Shown here in pieces: positions 48,866 through 59,385 of a DNA stretch of 64,000 nt. The notes under the pieces were generated by a model. It did no database searches, was not told where the DNA came from, and was given only the letters and a program-made list of their open reading frames with translations. Every line of letters begins with the position of its first letter. The stretch's first letter is position 1. This DNA is from Protula sp. h YS-2021 (lineage: Eukaryota; Annelida; Polychaeta; Sabellida; Serpulidae). The position numbers were made by a program, and so were the translations under genes. The stretch is from assembly GCA_949752745.1 (NCBI GenBank), contig OX457026.1, forward strand, positions 48,640,456 through 48,704,455, in the 5' to 3' direction.

Positions 48866-49195
48866 TTTTATATACAACAAGTTGTTGAACAACATGTTGA
48901 ACATGTTTAGCAACATGTTAAACATGTTTAAGAACATATTGAACATGTTTAAGAACATGTTGAACATGTTCAAGCACATGTTGAACATGTTGAACATGTT
49001 CAAGAACATGTGGAACATGTTCAAGCACATGCTGAACATGTTGAACATTTTTTGAACAACATGTTGAACATGTTGAACTTGTTAAACAACATTTTGAACA
49101 TGTTGAACAACTTGTTGAACATTTTGTTGAACAATTGTTAAACAGCTTGTTGAAAAAATACTTGTTGAACAATATCATGACGTCATATGATCAAA
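48866..49195 (-). promoter_or_regulatory. Inverted AACATGTT array plus TATA box before the PC4-like gene
   Basis: On the - strand the order is TGACGTCA (about 49177-49184), GTTCAACAA-type words, about 15 AACATGTT palindromes, and then TATATAAAA (48866-48874). It is a shorter inverted version of 46079-46726, with more decayed units. Confidence 0.58.
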
Positions 49196-50348
49196 AAAAA
49201 ATCGAACACGTCTTTTGAATGGGTCTGTCATATTCTATTTATAGAAGATCCTGTTTGTCATTCGAACGCATCTTGTGAATGGGCAGAGCTTCTCATTCAA
49301 ACACGCCCTAGAGTGATGTGTTAAAAAAAACTTACTTACTGTGGATCTAACACTTCGCCTTCAACGCCGCGCAAATGACTTGGCAGATAAGACCAATGTG
49401 AAGTTTCCAAGAAGAACAAAAAAGGCCACTTTTCTTTGTTACATGATATGGGGGGAGGGGAGGGGGGTCCCCAGACGGCGGCTACCCATTCGAGCACACC
49501 TTGTGACTGTTTGTCATTCGGTCACATCTTTAAATGCCGTGTTCAGCTGTTTCAATTGTACAGTGAAAAAAACTGCAGTTTTCCTTTGTTACAAGTAACA
49601 AAGACGGGTGTGACAGATATTTCTGCTGACCGGCACAGGCATCTTGGAGGAAATTTCATTGCTCGCCACGCGGTGAGTCTTTGTTCTAGCCGTCTGCCCG
49701 CACATCAGAGGCTTCTCACACTCACGTCTTCTCACATTATCTCAAAGCATAGAGTTTAAAGAGGAATTCAGACAGAAATATCTCCTCACTGAGTTGGATA
49801 TGTATCTCTTTGAAGAAAACTTCGCAGGTTAGTTTTTTTTTATCATAACCACATCAAATATATACAAATTCTAGCGTCTTTCTAAATAAAGAAAATTAGG
49901 CAGACTGACTTACGTGATTCACTTAGATAACTTTTCTATAAGCTTTTTTCCCGTTCATTTCCTACATATTGTGCCTGATTTTAATAACTTGATTAGAATG
50001 TACTCCGTTATTGTTGCCTGTCATATTTTTAGATACTGCTTTGTTGTTGTCGAAAGGAGTTTATCTGTCAAGTACATATAAGTACAAAAAAACATTTGGG
50101 CAAAGCCTTACTTCATGAGGCTGCATCACTAATACAAACAGGGCTTTGTCTAACAAAAAAAACATTATACTAAATCACTTCCCTATTCCACGTAACTGAT
50201 AAAAACACTGTACTTATTTATGCCATATTAAGGCCGTCTGTCGCTAATGACTTTATGCGTCTGTTGTGTATATAATAGGTATATCTAGGCCAACTGTCAC
50301 TTCACGCGTATTGCCTCACATAATTGCTTGACATTTGACCTGGTAAAA
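49196..50348. other. Interior of compact element, mostly unassigned
   Basis: Bases 49200-49320 repeat, inverted and diverged, the CATTCGAAC / GTTCGAATG hairpin region of the left end. CTTTGTTAC occurs twice (49434 and 49583), bracketing 150 bp with a G-rich tract. Around 49680-49828 one + frame stays open to a possible donor GCAG|GTTAGT with coding-like FKEEFRQKYLLTELDMYLF, but no acceptor or start was settled. The rest (49830-50340) is AT-rich and unrecognised. Confidence 0.35.
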
Positions 50349-50684
50349 CTAGAGTGATTTTTTTAAATAACTGAAAAATACACTTAAAAAATAATAATAA
50401 AAATAAATAAAAAAGTAGTGGGAAAAAGAGCGTTCTACGCCAGTCAGAAAATCCCATCCTTGATAAAAAAGCATGTATATAATTTCATCCATATTGTCTC
50501 TTTGACGTTTAATAGAAGATTTATCTAAACATTCGTGAAAGGTGTTTTTATAGGGTTTTTCCATATCCTTCTCCCATTCTTCTGAAGTGTGAGCATCCTT
50601 TAAATGTCTTTTAAGACTTTGCAACTTGTTGAATGGACTGCTCATTCGAACATGTGTTTGAATGGGCTTGCCATACGAACACAT
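50349..50684 (-). pseudogene. Inverted fragment of the zinc-finger gene 5' part
   Basis: On the - strand this encodes SLKRHLKDAHTSEEWEKDME followed by a KPYKNTFHECLDKSS segment, which aligns with the start region of the gene at 46817-46930 (there split between two frames: LKDAHTSVADEEWK, then PVKPPFTDTLDESS). HxxxxH spacing in KRHLKDAH suggests the end of a C2H2 finger. The inverted repeats of the element therefore reach into coding sequence on both sides, and this arm keeps the frame that the left arm has lost. Homology fades after about 50400. Confidence 0.6.
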
Positions 50685-51044
50685 GTTCGAATGAGCGCGG
50701 TCTTCCTACATCACCAATCAGCGAATTATACATATAAAAACCAAAGTTCTTTAGAATCGTCTGAAACGGATAACTATGCTGAAATCACAAAATTTTCTTA
50801 CCGGTGAAAGTCGACCCCTATGGGGGGGGGGGGTCATAAGAACCAAAGTTGTTCAGAATCGTCTGAAACGGATAACTAGGCTGAAATCACAAAATTTTCT
50901 TACCCGTGACAGTCGACCCCTAGGGGGGGGAGGTCATCACTTTTTCGCCATAGGGTCTATGCCGGCTGGCGCCTAGGGGGGGGGGGGGTGTCACGTGATC
51001 TATGACGTCACAGTGAGTGGTAAAACTGTCGCTTCCCTACTACT
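50640..51044 (-). repeat. Right terminal inverted repeat of compact element
   Basis: Reverse complement of the left end with about 90 percent identity by eye: AGTAGTAGG.AA.CGACAG, TGTGACGTCATA at the same bases 33-44, TCACGTGAC, CATAGACCCTATGG-like, then two (not three) C-tract units, then TGATTGGTGATGTAGGAAGA and the TTCGAACATGTG hairpin. The AACATGTT array is absent on this arm. Confidence 0.9.
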
Positions 51045-51050
51045 CTTCTT
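51045..51050. repeat. Target site duplication, right copy (CTTCTT)
   Basis: Matches 45496-45501 and is followed by TTTGGCGACCCGCCAAAAAT, the continuation of the split host repeat. Confidence 0.92.
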
Positions 51051-51345
51051 TTTGGCGACCCGCCAAAAATTGTTTAAATGGGGGGTGGGGGCGGTCATTT
51101 TTTTACTGATTGCCAATTTTCAAAATACTTCATCTCCTACAACTTGGATGGGATTCCTTTCCAATTTTGATGTTTCTGTCTTATGAAATTACTTTTCTTT
51201 TGCGGTTCACCAAAAATTTTGGCCAAATGGGAGGGCATTTATAATTTTATGGTTGCCAGTTTTTGAAATGCTTCTTCTCTCACAATTTTGATAACATTTT
51301 CTTCAAATTTTGAACGAATGTACGCATGATCATTCCCCAGACCCA
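51051..51345 (+). repeat. Right half of the host repeat split by the compact element
   Basis: Two degenerate units with GGCGACCCGCCAAAAATTG, AATTTTCAAAATACTTC and CACAATTTTGAT, as in 5512-7000. Confidence 0.8.
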
Positions 51346-51900
51346 ACAGGACTTAATGTATCAATACACTTATCTACAAGGAAAATTTCATGTTTTTCTA
51401 CCCAGGCTGAATCTAGAAATGATTTGATTAATAGCAAAATATGCTCTCTCATAACTAACAAATACAAGTTTATTTTTATGTGTATCTGATAGATTTCTAT
51501 ATGATTTATTGCCTACCTGGTACTTTAGAGCCACCACCAATAAAAATGTAATCGATTTTAACACACAAGCATTTCTTGAAAATTGTATTGACCGAACGCT
51601 ATTTTCATAAAGCTATCTGCTGCCTCATACTCTCGGGGTTAAGTGGATTCATTTTGTTATGAATTAAACTACATGGGATCATTCCCTCTTTGTAATTGTA
51701 TCATTTTCCTAATTCTACAGCTTACGTATTAGTGGTCATGCTAATAAAGATATCAGTGGATTCAAAACGTTTCGCTTTAAACACCACAGAAATTTAGATT
51801 TCAGTGCCAGAAATTGAAACCCTTGTCTGAAACAGATATCATGAAGATTCAGTTTAAGCATTAAACTAAAAGCCAGGTAGAAAAACATCCCCGATTTTTT
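51346..51900. other. Unassigned sequence
   Basis: AT-rich, no gene or repeat recognised. Confidence 0.5.
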
Positions 51901-52180
51901 TGTTGCTTAGGCTCGGAGGAGGCCTATAAGTTTGGGTGTTGTCCGTCCATCGCGGCTGTTACTCCCACTATGGTATTCCTATTCTGTGTGGTATACAGAT
52001 GACCTATCACAGTGGCTAGGCGCACGTTATTTTCTTTTTTTTTCACCTTGACCAAATTTCAAGTTCATATTGGCAGCCATCTTGAATTTTCTCTGGCAAT
52101 TTCTTGTCAACAGGATAATACGAGAACTAACAGTTGTTTCACTAACGAATGCCATTGAATGCCCAGTTCCGGTTTGGACT
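51901..52180 (+). repeat. Palindrome-headed fragment
   Basis: TTAGGCTCGGAGGAGGCCTATAAG followed by GTTGTCCGTCCATCG and ACTCCCACTATGG has the layout of the other headed repeats (short palindrome, GTCC-rich tract, body) but only one body unit. Confidence 0.5.
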
Positions 52181-52182
52181 GA

Positions 52183-53355
<1,173 letters not shown>

Positions 53356-53756
53356 TTCACATTTGTTAGGCTATTATTGATATAAAGAATTACTTTTTGA
53401 TCTCAAACATTAAGTTTTTGATGTCAAGAATTAATTTTTTTAATTTTTGGTACTGGTATCTAAATGTATTCTTGATATCAGTAAATATTTAGAGATATCA
53501 CAAATGATTTAATGATGTCTAAAATTAATTTTAGAGATCAAAAGTTCAATTCTGGGTAGTAAAAATGACATGCTTGATAGAAAATCTCAATTTTGAGCTC
53601 AATAATTTGTGTTCTTTTTATTGATATAAAAAAAAAATATTTTAGAAAACATTATTTCAGAAGAAGGCTATTTTAAATTTACATTTTGAAATCTGCAAAT
53701 GATTTTTGATCCCAAAATTTAATTTTTTGTGTCAAAACAGCCATCTAATTTTATGT
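53356..53756. repeat. AT-rich degenerate array of TTGATATCAA-like words
   Basis: Words such as TTTTTGATGTCAAGAATTAA, TTGATATAAAGAATTA and GATATCA recur every 25-30 bp with strong divergence. Confidence 0.55.
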
Positions 53757-53829
53757 CCCGACCTGACTAGGGTCAGGAGGGGCATTATGTTTTTGACTGG
53801 TCCGTCTGTCCGTCCGTCTCTGCGTCACG
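53757..53829 (+). repeat. Palindrome-headed repeat, head only, cut by the larger Polinton
   Basis: CCCGACCTGACTAGGGTCAGG palindrome, then GGGGCATTATGTTTTTGACT and a GTCCGTCTGTCCGTCC tract. The Polinton begins at 53830, so 53824-53829 (GTCACG) should be its 6-bp target duplication and should recur at the right end outside this window. Confidence 0.65.
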
Positions 53830-54095
53830 AGTAGTATGAAAACGGGGGTGCTGCGTCACTTTGTGACGTCATAACAGGCGTAACCATGGTAACGACCTCC
53901 CCCCAGGACATATTATGTACCGACCCCCCTCCTAGGACATACTATGTACCGACCCCCCCCCCCCCCCTAGGCGGCAGGCGGGACAGACCCTATGATAAAA
54001 AAGTGATGACCTCCCCCCAGGACATACTATGTACCAACCCCCCCCCCCCTAGGATATACTATGTACCGACCCCCCCCCCCCCCCTAGGAGAGCAA
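53830..54095 (+). repeat. Left terminal repeat region of larger element
   Basis: After the shared 45-bp end come four copies of AGGACATACTATGTACCGAC followed by C-tracts (near 53905, 53932, 54018 and 54049). Between them is GACAGACCCTATGATAAAAA, also found in the compact element. Frames here are artefacts. Confidence 0.8.
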
Positions 54096-54118
54096 GATTT
54101 AGCCGAATCATCATTAAT

Positions 54119-54130
54119 AAGCATATATAG
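54119..54130 (+). promoter_or_regulatory. TATA box of the first gene of the larger element
   Basis: CATATATAG lies about 45 bp upstream of ATG 54174 and just inside the terminal repeat. Confidence 0.45.
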
Positions 54131-54173
54131 GTGCTGTGTCTCGAGGCTTAGCAATGACATCGCTAGAAACATC

Positions 54174-55359
54174 ATGGACAGCACACCTCAGGAGACTCCA
54201 GCTATCAACACAGACATGGATGACCTGTTTAGCTTTGAAACAGTTACTTTTGATGATGCATTATTACTGGTGGAAGAGCTGACAAAGCTTTGGAGGAAGC
54301 GTTAGGCGCTCCGTCAGATGTCACCGCAGTGCAGCAGGGAATGCCTCAGGAAAAAGCCTTGGAGGAAGCGTTAGACGCTTCATCAGACGTCTCTACAGTG
54401 CAGCAAGGAATGCCAGATCCTGAGGGACCTGACTACCCGTTCTGGGTTGCGAATAAACTTGTAAATGGTAGCAACTCACAACTTAGCGCAAAGTTAAAAG
54501 CATATATGGAGCATTTTGAGGAAAACGAAGTGAGTGATGACGACGATGAGGATTCAGAAGTGGACATGTCAAGCGATGACGAAGAAGGTAAACATCTGAA
54601 ATCTAAAATTGAATCAAGCATGACCATACCTGTTACTGAGGAAGATGTCACGCTGTTGAAAAGAGACTTTCAAGCAGTGCTTCCTCTGATTGATTGCAAC
54701 ATTTTATTGTGTTTATGTGAAGAAGGCTTTACAACCAACACACGTAAATGCACTTAACGGAAGAAGTGAATACTGTTATTCAACTCGTCTACATGCTAGA
54801 AGGAAACCTAGAGCATGTTTTCCCGTCAGAGCCAAAGTTCTCCAAAGCCATGATCCGACGTTATGTTCAACTTATTAAACGTCTTCGTGAGGAACTTTTT
54901 AACACTTTATGTCTACCAGCGCCAAAGTGTGTTGATGAGGATCGCGATTCTAAATGTGCAAAGGTCATGCTACAGGGCTTCAAATACCTTGAAGAACGCA
55001 TTCAGGTGTATGATATGATGGCTTACCGCTATGAAAAAGAATATTTTACCATGCCAATGGTCTTTAAATGGATAACAGGTAGTCGCGAACGAAGAGATTT
55101 TTTAGTGATTGTCATGACACAATCTCTAACAAACGGTTTGCCAACAACCTTTCTTGATGGTTTCAACGAGATGACTCCGCGATTTTACAAACATCTCATG
55201 AGAACCTACATGTAACACCTGTACAAAAGGAGTGGATCAAAGTCATTGTACAGCCATGAAGAAGAAGAGCAGCTTGGAAGAGTGAGACGTGCATTTCAAG
55301 CAGCGATAACTCCTACTGAGTCAGCAATTTTGACAAGTTTGACAACTTTGACAATTTAA
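54174..55359 (+). pseudogene. Acidic Polinton protein of unknown function, broken
   Basis: It starts at ATG 54174 (MDSTPQETPAINTDMDDLF). The frame shifts near 54280, again near 54745, and a stop at 55213-55215 interrupts a frame that stays coding-like to 55359. Visible parts: two tandem copies of about 23 residues (ALEEAL...SDV..VQQGMP) at about residues 40-85; a long acidic run (EVSDDDDEDSEVDMSSDDEE) near residue 125; then a helical domain of about 150 residues (54748-55215) rich in charged pairs; and finally a basic/TPTES tail. Intact length would be near 390 residues. Its place next to the left end, before the polymerase, and its acidic nature resemble the zinc-finger/acidic gene of the compact element, but I see no sequence match. 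Function unknown. Confidence 0.55.
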
Positions 55360-55545
55360 CAAGTTACACACCACATTTTGATTACATCGAAGTGGTATGA
55401 AAGGAAGAGTGAGACGTGCATTTCAAACAGCGATAAATTCTGCTGAGTCAGCAATTTTAACAAGTTACACACCATATTTTGATTACATTAGCATAAAGTA
55501 GCATTAAAGGAAGAGTGAAACGTGTATTTCACCCATTTCAGTTCT
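55277..55545 (+). repeat. Imperfect internal duplication
   Basis: GGAAGAGTGAGACGTGCATTT begins blocks at about 55273, 55402 and (diverged) 55508. The first two continue with CAGCGATAA...GCTGAGTCAGCAATTTT and AACAAGTTACACACC. The first copy overlaps the end of the acidic gene; the others are non-coding. Confidence 0.75.
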
Positions 55546-55561
55546 AGCAACAACAACACCG

Positions 55562-58500
55562 ATGGCAGCAGTCTTCTGTCATGATTACAATGTGACATTT
55601 CCATCTCTGGAATTGTTCGTGGCACATACATGCATACATCGTGAAGAGCTTATTGAGAAGATTGAAGCCAAGAGACGAAAGGCGTTGCAAGATGGCGTTG
55701 ACAGACCTGATCCAGTCCTCTGCTGTGGATGCACTAAAATATTTTCATCTTTGGATGCGTTCGAGGCACATGCATGTGTACCGATTGGAGAACAAAAGAC
55801 AGCACAAGTAGGCAGAGGCAGAAGAGTTAGTCTTGGTGAAAACGCACAGGAAAGACGGTTTGAGCCTGAAGATTTATCGGATTTACTGCTTGAAATGCAA
55901 CAACAAGAGAATCGGATCAAGGCACATTTGCTAGAAACGTTAAACCATGAAATGAAATGGTATATTGTCATACATGCGCGCTTCAAGAAAATGACGGCGA
56001 ATGCCGAATATGTTATGGTAGAACAAGTGGATAATGCCTTCATCAGCAGTCCAACATATGCAGCATACAATCCAGCGGATATTGAGAAGGACTTGCCAGA
56101 AGCCTATAAAGAATTGTTTACCAAGTTTGATGAACATGAGCGACAAGGTTCTGGCTTGGTGTTGGATAACATACTGTGCATTGAAGTGCATACAGCTACG
56201 TCATCACCACTGGAAGTGAGTAGTTTTATCAAACTGCCGAAGAAAGTGAAGAATACAAAAGCTGTGTTGAACATTCGGAATAAAGACAACAAGTGTTTCT
56301 TATGGTCTGTATTGGCTCATCTTCACCCTTCAACAAATAGAAACCAATGCCGTGTGAATCAATACAAAGTATTTGAGAAGGAATTAAAGGTGGAAGGTAT
56401 GACATTTCCGACACCGATTACAAACATTCCAAAGTTTGAAAAGGAGTGTTATGTGTCTATCAATGTGTTTGGATATGAACATAGTTGTTCCGATACAACT
56501 GAGTCGAAACAGCGCGAGAGAAATCAAATTCCTTTTGATTAGCGATGACAAGAAAAGACATTACTGCCTCATCAAGAATTTCAGCAGACTTATGGCTTAT
56601 CGATCAAAGCATAAGGCTGCAGCATTTTATTGTTTCAACTGTCTTCACGAGTTTATGCGACAAGATCTTTTAGATGAGCATCACGAAGTGTGTGGTAAGC
56701 ATGGAGCGCAACGTTTATCATTCCCTAAGAAACCTTTCATCAAGTTTAAGAATGTAGTCAAACAACAGCGAGCACCTTTTGTGATTTATGCGCACTTTGA
56801 ATGTTTCACGAAAAAGCATGAAGAAGGAGACAAGTATCAGCATCATCGTCCAAACAGCTTCGCCTATGTGGTTGTTAGTCAATATGACACACGTGCACCA
56901 GTCGTGTATCGAGGAGACAATGCTGTGAAAGTCTTTTTAGACCATATGGTGAATGAGCGTGATCGTATTGTGCATGGTTTACAACAGAAAAAGGAAATGG
57001 TGATGACTCGTGAAGACAAAGATAATTTCAAGAACGCTGTCGATTGCTACATTTGTCATGAGCCTCTAGGAGCGGATCGTGTGAGAGATCATGACCATAT
57101 CAATGGCAAATACCGCGGAGCTGCACATAATGAATGCAACTTACAATTTCGACTTAGGAAGGATAAGCAGGACGATAAAGATTCTTTTATCATTCCTGTA
57201 TTTTTCCACAATTTACGAGGTTACGACAGCCATTTGATCATGGAAGAAATTGGAAAGTTTAAAAATGAAACGATTACAGTCATTCCCAACACCGTTGAGA
57301 AATATATTGCATTCACCATGAGCAATCTGAAATTTACGGACAGTTATCAGTTTATGAGTACTTCTCTACAGAAGTTGGTATCCAACGTTGCGGCAGAAGG
57401 GAAAGACAACTTTTATAACATGACGTCACACATTCACAACAGTGACCAACAAGATTTGTTGCTGAGAAAGGGAGTGCATCCTTATGATTATGTGGACGAG
57501 TCATCCAAGTTTGCGTAAACACAACTACCGTCCAAGGACAAGTTTCACAGCCAACTCAGTGAAGAAGACATTAGCGATAAGGATTATGCGCATGCACAGA
57601 AGGTATGGGATACATTAACTGTACTACATTTGAATACCATGACCTGTACCTGAAATCATATGTGTTACTGCTGGCTGACGTGTTTGAAAACTTTCATCAA
57701 GTATGTTTTAACACATATGAATTGGATCCTGCTCATTACTATACAGCGCCAGGACTGTCGTGGGATGCGATGTTGAAAGCGACAAAGGTGAAGTTGGAAT
57801 TGATCAATGACATTAACATGTACCAAATGGTTGAACAAGGTCCACGTGGAGGAATATCTGTCATCACACAGAAGTATGCGAAAGCAAATAACCCCTACGT
57901 AGTCTGCAAAACCAACCAATTGCATGGTGTACCTGGATGCAAACAACCTGTATGGTTGGGCCATGTCACAAAGCATGCCAGAAAGTGGATTTATGTGGGT
58001 GAGCGAGCCAGAATCCGTCGACTTTATGGATGTGGATGAAGATGACGAGATTGGATACATTTTAGAAGTGGATTTAGAATACCCACAGACCATTCATGAT
58101 CGTCATAATCACTACCCAGTGGCTCCAGCACGGAAAAGTATCAAAGTGGGAAAATTGTCAGAGCATAGTCAGAAGCTACGAAGATCTAAACATGAAAGAC
58201 AAACCTAGTGAAAAGCTCATTCCCAACTTGTGTGACAAGAAGAAATATGTACATCTACGCAAAGTGGATTTGCTTCTGGATAAACCCATTCAAGTCGGCT
58301 TCACCATTCTTGACCTCAGCAAAGTGCTCATGTTTCACTTTCATTACAACTACATCATGACCAAAGACGTATGAAACATAAGCAGTATAAAGACAGTTTG
58401 TTCAACCACACGCAAACGATGGCTACAGGACACATCATTCGAAGTCATGACCAGATTTTCTCGGAGAAGATGAGGAAAGTGGCTCTCTCTCCCTATGACG

Positions 58501-58562
58501 ACAAGCAATATGTGCTGAATGATGGCTATTCCACTTTGGCGCATGGGCATTACAGTATATAA
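55562..58562 (+). pseudogene. Polinton family B DNA polymerase, degraded
   Basis: This is a protein-primed-type family B polymerase that would replicate the element. It begins at ATG 55562. Residues 1-90 hold two finger-like motifs (second: CCGCTKIFSSLDAFEAHAC), then the usual N-terminal region (KAVLNIRNKDNKCFLWSVL). Exonuclease motif I is altered (YAHFECF where DxE is expected), exonuclease II is present (FFHNLRGYDSHLI), and exonuclease III has Tyr for the usual Asp (YLKSYVLLLAD). An HNH-like zinc segment (CYICHEPL...DHDHINGKYRGAAHNECN) sits between I and II. Motif A is present (YLDANNLYGWAMSQ, 57924), but the segment with motif B and motif C (DTDS) is missing near 58255-58370; the C-terminal RSH...VALS.DDK.Y..DG..TLAHGHY block remains. 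Frame breaks lie near 56495, 57605, 57925, 58185 and 58370, with a stop at 57516-57518. It is inactive. About 1000 residues would be seen, against 1100-1300 in intact relatives. Confidence 0.88.
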
Positions 58563-58563
58563 G
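58556..58563 (+). promoter_or_regulatory. TATATAAG box overlapping the polymerase stop codon
   Basis: TATATAAG includes the TAA stop (58560-58562) of the last polymerase frame and lies 66 bp before ATG 58629 of the PC4-like gene. A G-tract follows immediately. Confidence 0.55.
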
Positions 58564-58628
58564 TGGGGGGGGGGGGGAGGGACTCTCCAACTTGAGAGTT
58601 AGTTGAGGTGTGAACACTGAACGTGAAC

Positions 58629-58985
58629 ATGAATCGAAAGAGATCTGCAACGGATATGGATACTCTTGCAGATACAGTTAAAGAGTTGAAAGTGAAAAAT
58701 CTTGACAATACCACCACCATCAAGAAATTGAAAGTGGAGACGACACCAACACCACCACAGTCGTGGGAGGGAATGCTTTCTCTAGGCAATGGAAAGTATA
58801 TCAAGATTATGAAGCAAAGCAATGAAGGAGTGGTAAACATGCGCAAATACCTCAGAGATGAGGGAACTGGAAGAAACCGTCCTACGAAAAAAGGAATTTT
58901 GCTGACAATACCTGAATGGAAAATGCTGAAGAAGCAGGTGAAAGAAGTGGACAAAGGGCTTTGCAGACAAGAAGACAGCGCATAA
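58629..58985 (+). CDS. PC4-like ssDNA-binding/transcription cofactor protein
   Basis: 118 residues from ATG 58629 (a frame extending to 58623 begins with GTG and is not needed). Residues 1-45 are charged and probably coiled or disordered (TVKELKVKNLDN). Residues about 50-112 match the PC4/p15 domain: MLSLGNGKYIKI strand, VNMRKYL, PTKKGILLTIPEWKMLKKQV, then a short helix. The domain is close to that of the compact element (shared pattern RKY, PTK.GILL, W.MLKKQ). The gene is intact although its neighbours are broken. In the element it may coat displaced single strands during replication or help late transcription; this is inference from the fold. Confidence 0.78.
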   Translation: MNRKRSATDMDTLADTVKELKVKNLDNTTTIKKLKVETTPTPPQSWEGMLSLGNGKYIKIMKQSNEGVVNMRKYLRDEGTGRNRPTKKGILLTIPEWKMLKKQVKEVDKGLCRQEDSA

Positions 58986-59051
58986 CAAGGTACTGTCATC
59001 ATAAGCGCACTCCTTTTTAACGACGGTGTTTATTCCACCGTGAATGAAGTG

Positions 59052-59291
59052 ATGATAAATTCTGCTTATCGGTTTAAACCTGAAGTGTGGAAAGACTTTC
59101 AAAACATACCGCTTGAACCTGGGTTTAAACGCAGACTTGAAGATAATGTTGAAGTGATGGTGATTGGACATGATTCTGACATACGTGTTAGATTCTGGAA
59201 AAATCTTTTACAGGATTATTCAGAGGATTATAATGGAGATGGACCAGATACTCCATATACAGATTTGATTGACTTTAATATCAAGAAATGA
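59052..59291 (+). CDS. Small unknown Polinton ORF
   Basis: 79 residues from ATG 59052 (the open frame reaches GTG 59040). Acidic C-terminus (QDYSEDYNGDGPDTPYTDL). No domain recognised; it may be the remnant of a larger gene. It follows the PC4-like gene by 66 bp and could share its transcript. Confidence 0.4.
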   Translation: MINSAYRFKPEVWKDFQNIPLEPGFKRRLEDNVEVMVIGHDSDIRVRFWKNLLQDYSEDYNGDGPDTPYTDLIDFNIKK

Positions 59292-59342
59292 CACGCAGTC
59301 ATACAATTTGTAGATATCATGCAGCATCCGCTCTTCGCCATC

Positions 59343-59349
59343 ATATAAG
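59343..59349 (+). promoter_or_regulatory. TATA box before the 59386 gene
   Basis: CATATAAG lies 37 bp upstream of ATG 59386. Confidence 0.4.
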
Positions 59350-59385
59350 CACTGTCACAGACGAGATAGCTCATAGTTAAACGAG

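Larger units (their letters stand above)
45502..51044. mobile_element. Compact 5.5-kb Polinton/Maverick-type element
   Basis: The ends are exact inverted repeats (AGTAGTAGG at 45502, CCTACTACT ending 51044) flanked by a 6-bp duplication, the duplication size known for Polintons. The inverted repeats continue inward for about 400-600 bp. Inside are a broken zinc-finger/acidic gene (+, 46872-47600), a PC4-like gene (-, 48082-48636), each with its own array-type promoter, and a second, inverted fragment of the zinc-finger gene (50349-50684). There is no polymerase, integrase, protease or capsid gene, so it would depend on a full relative such as the one at 53830. Confidence 0.88.

Noticed and set aside
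56229..58093. Several - strand frames across the polymerase
   Set aside because: Shadows of the + strand coding sequence without motifs.
58623..58628. Start of the PC4-like gene at 58623
   Set aside because: That codon is GTG; ATG 58629 is the likely start.
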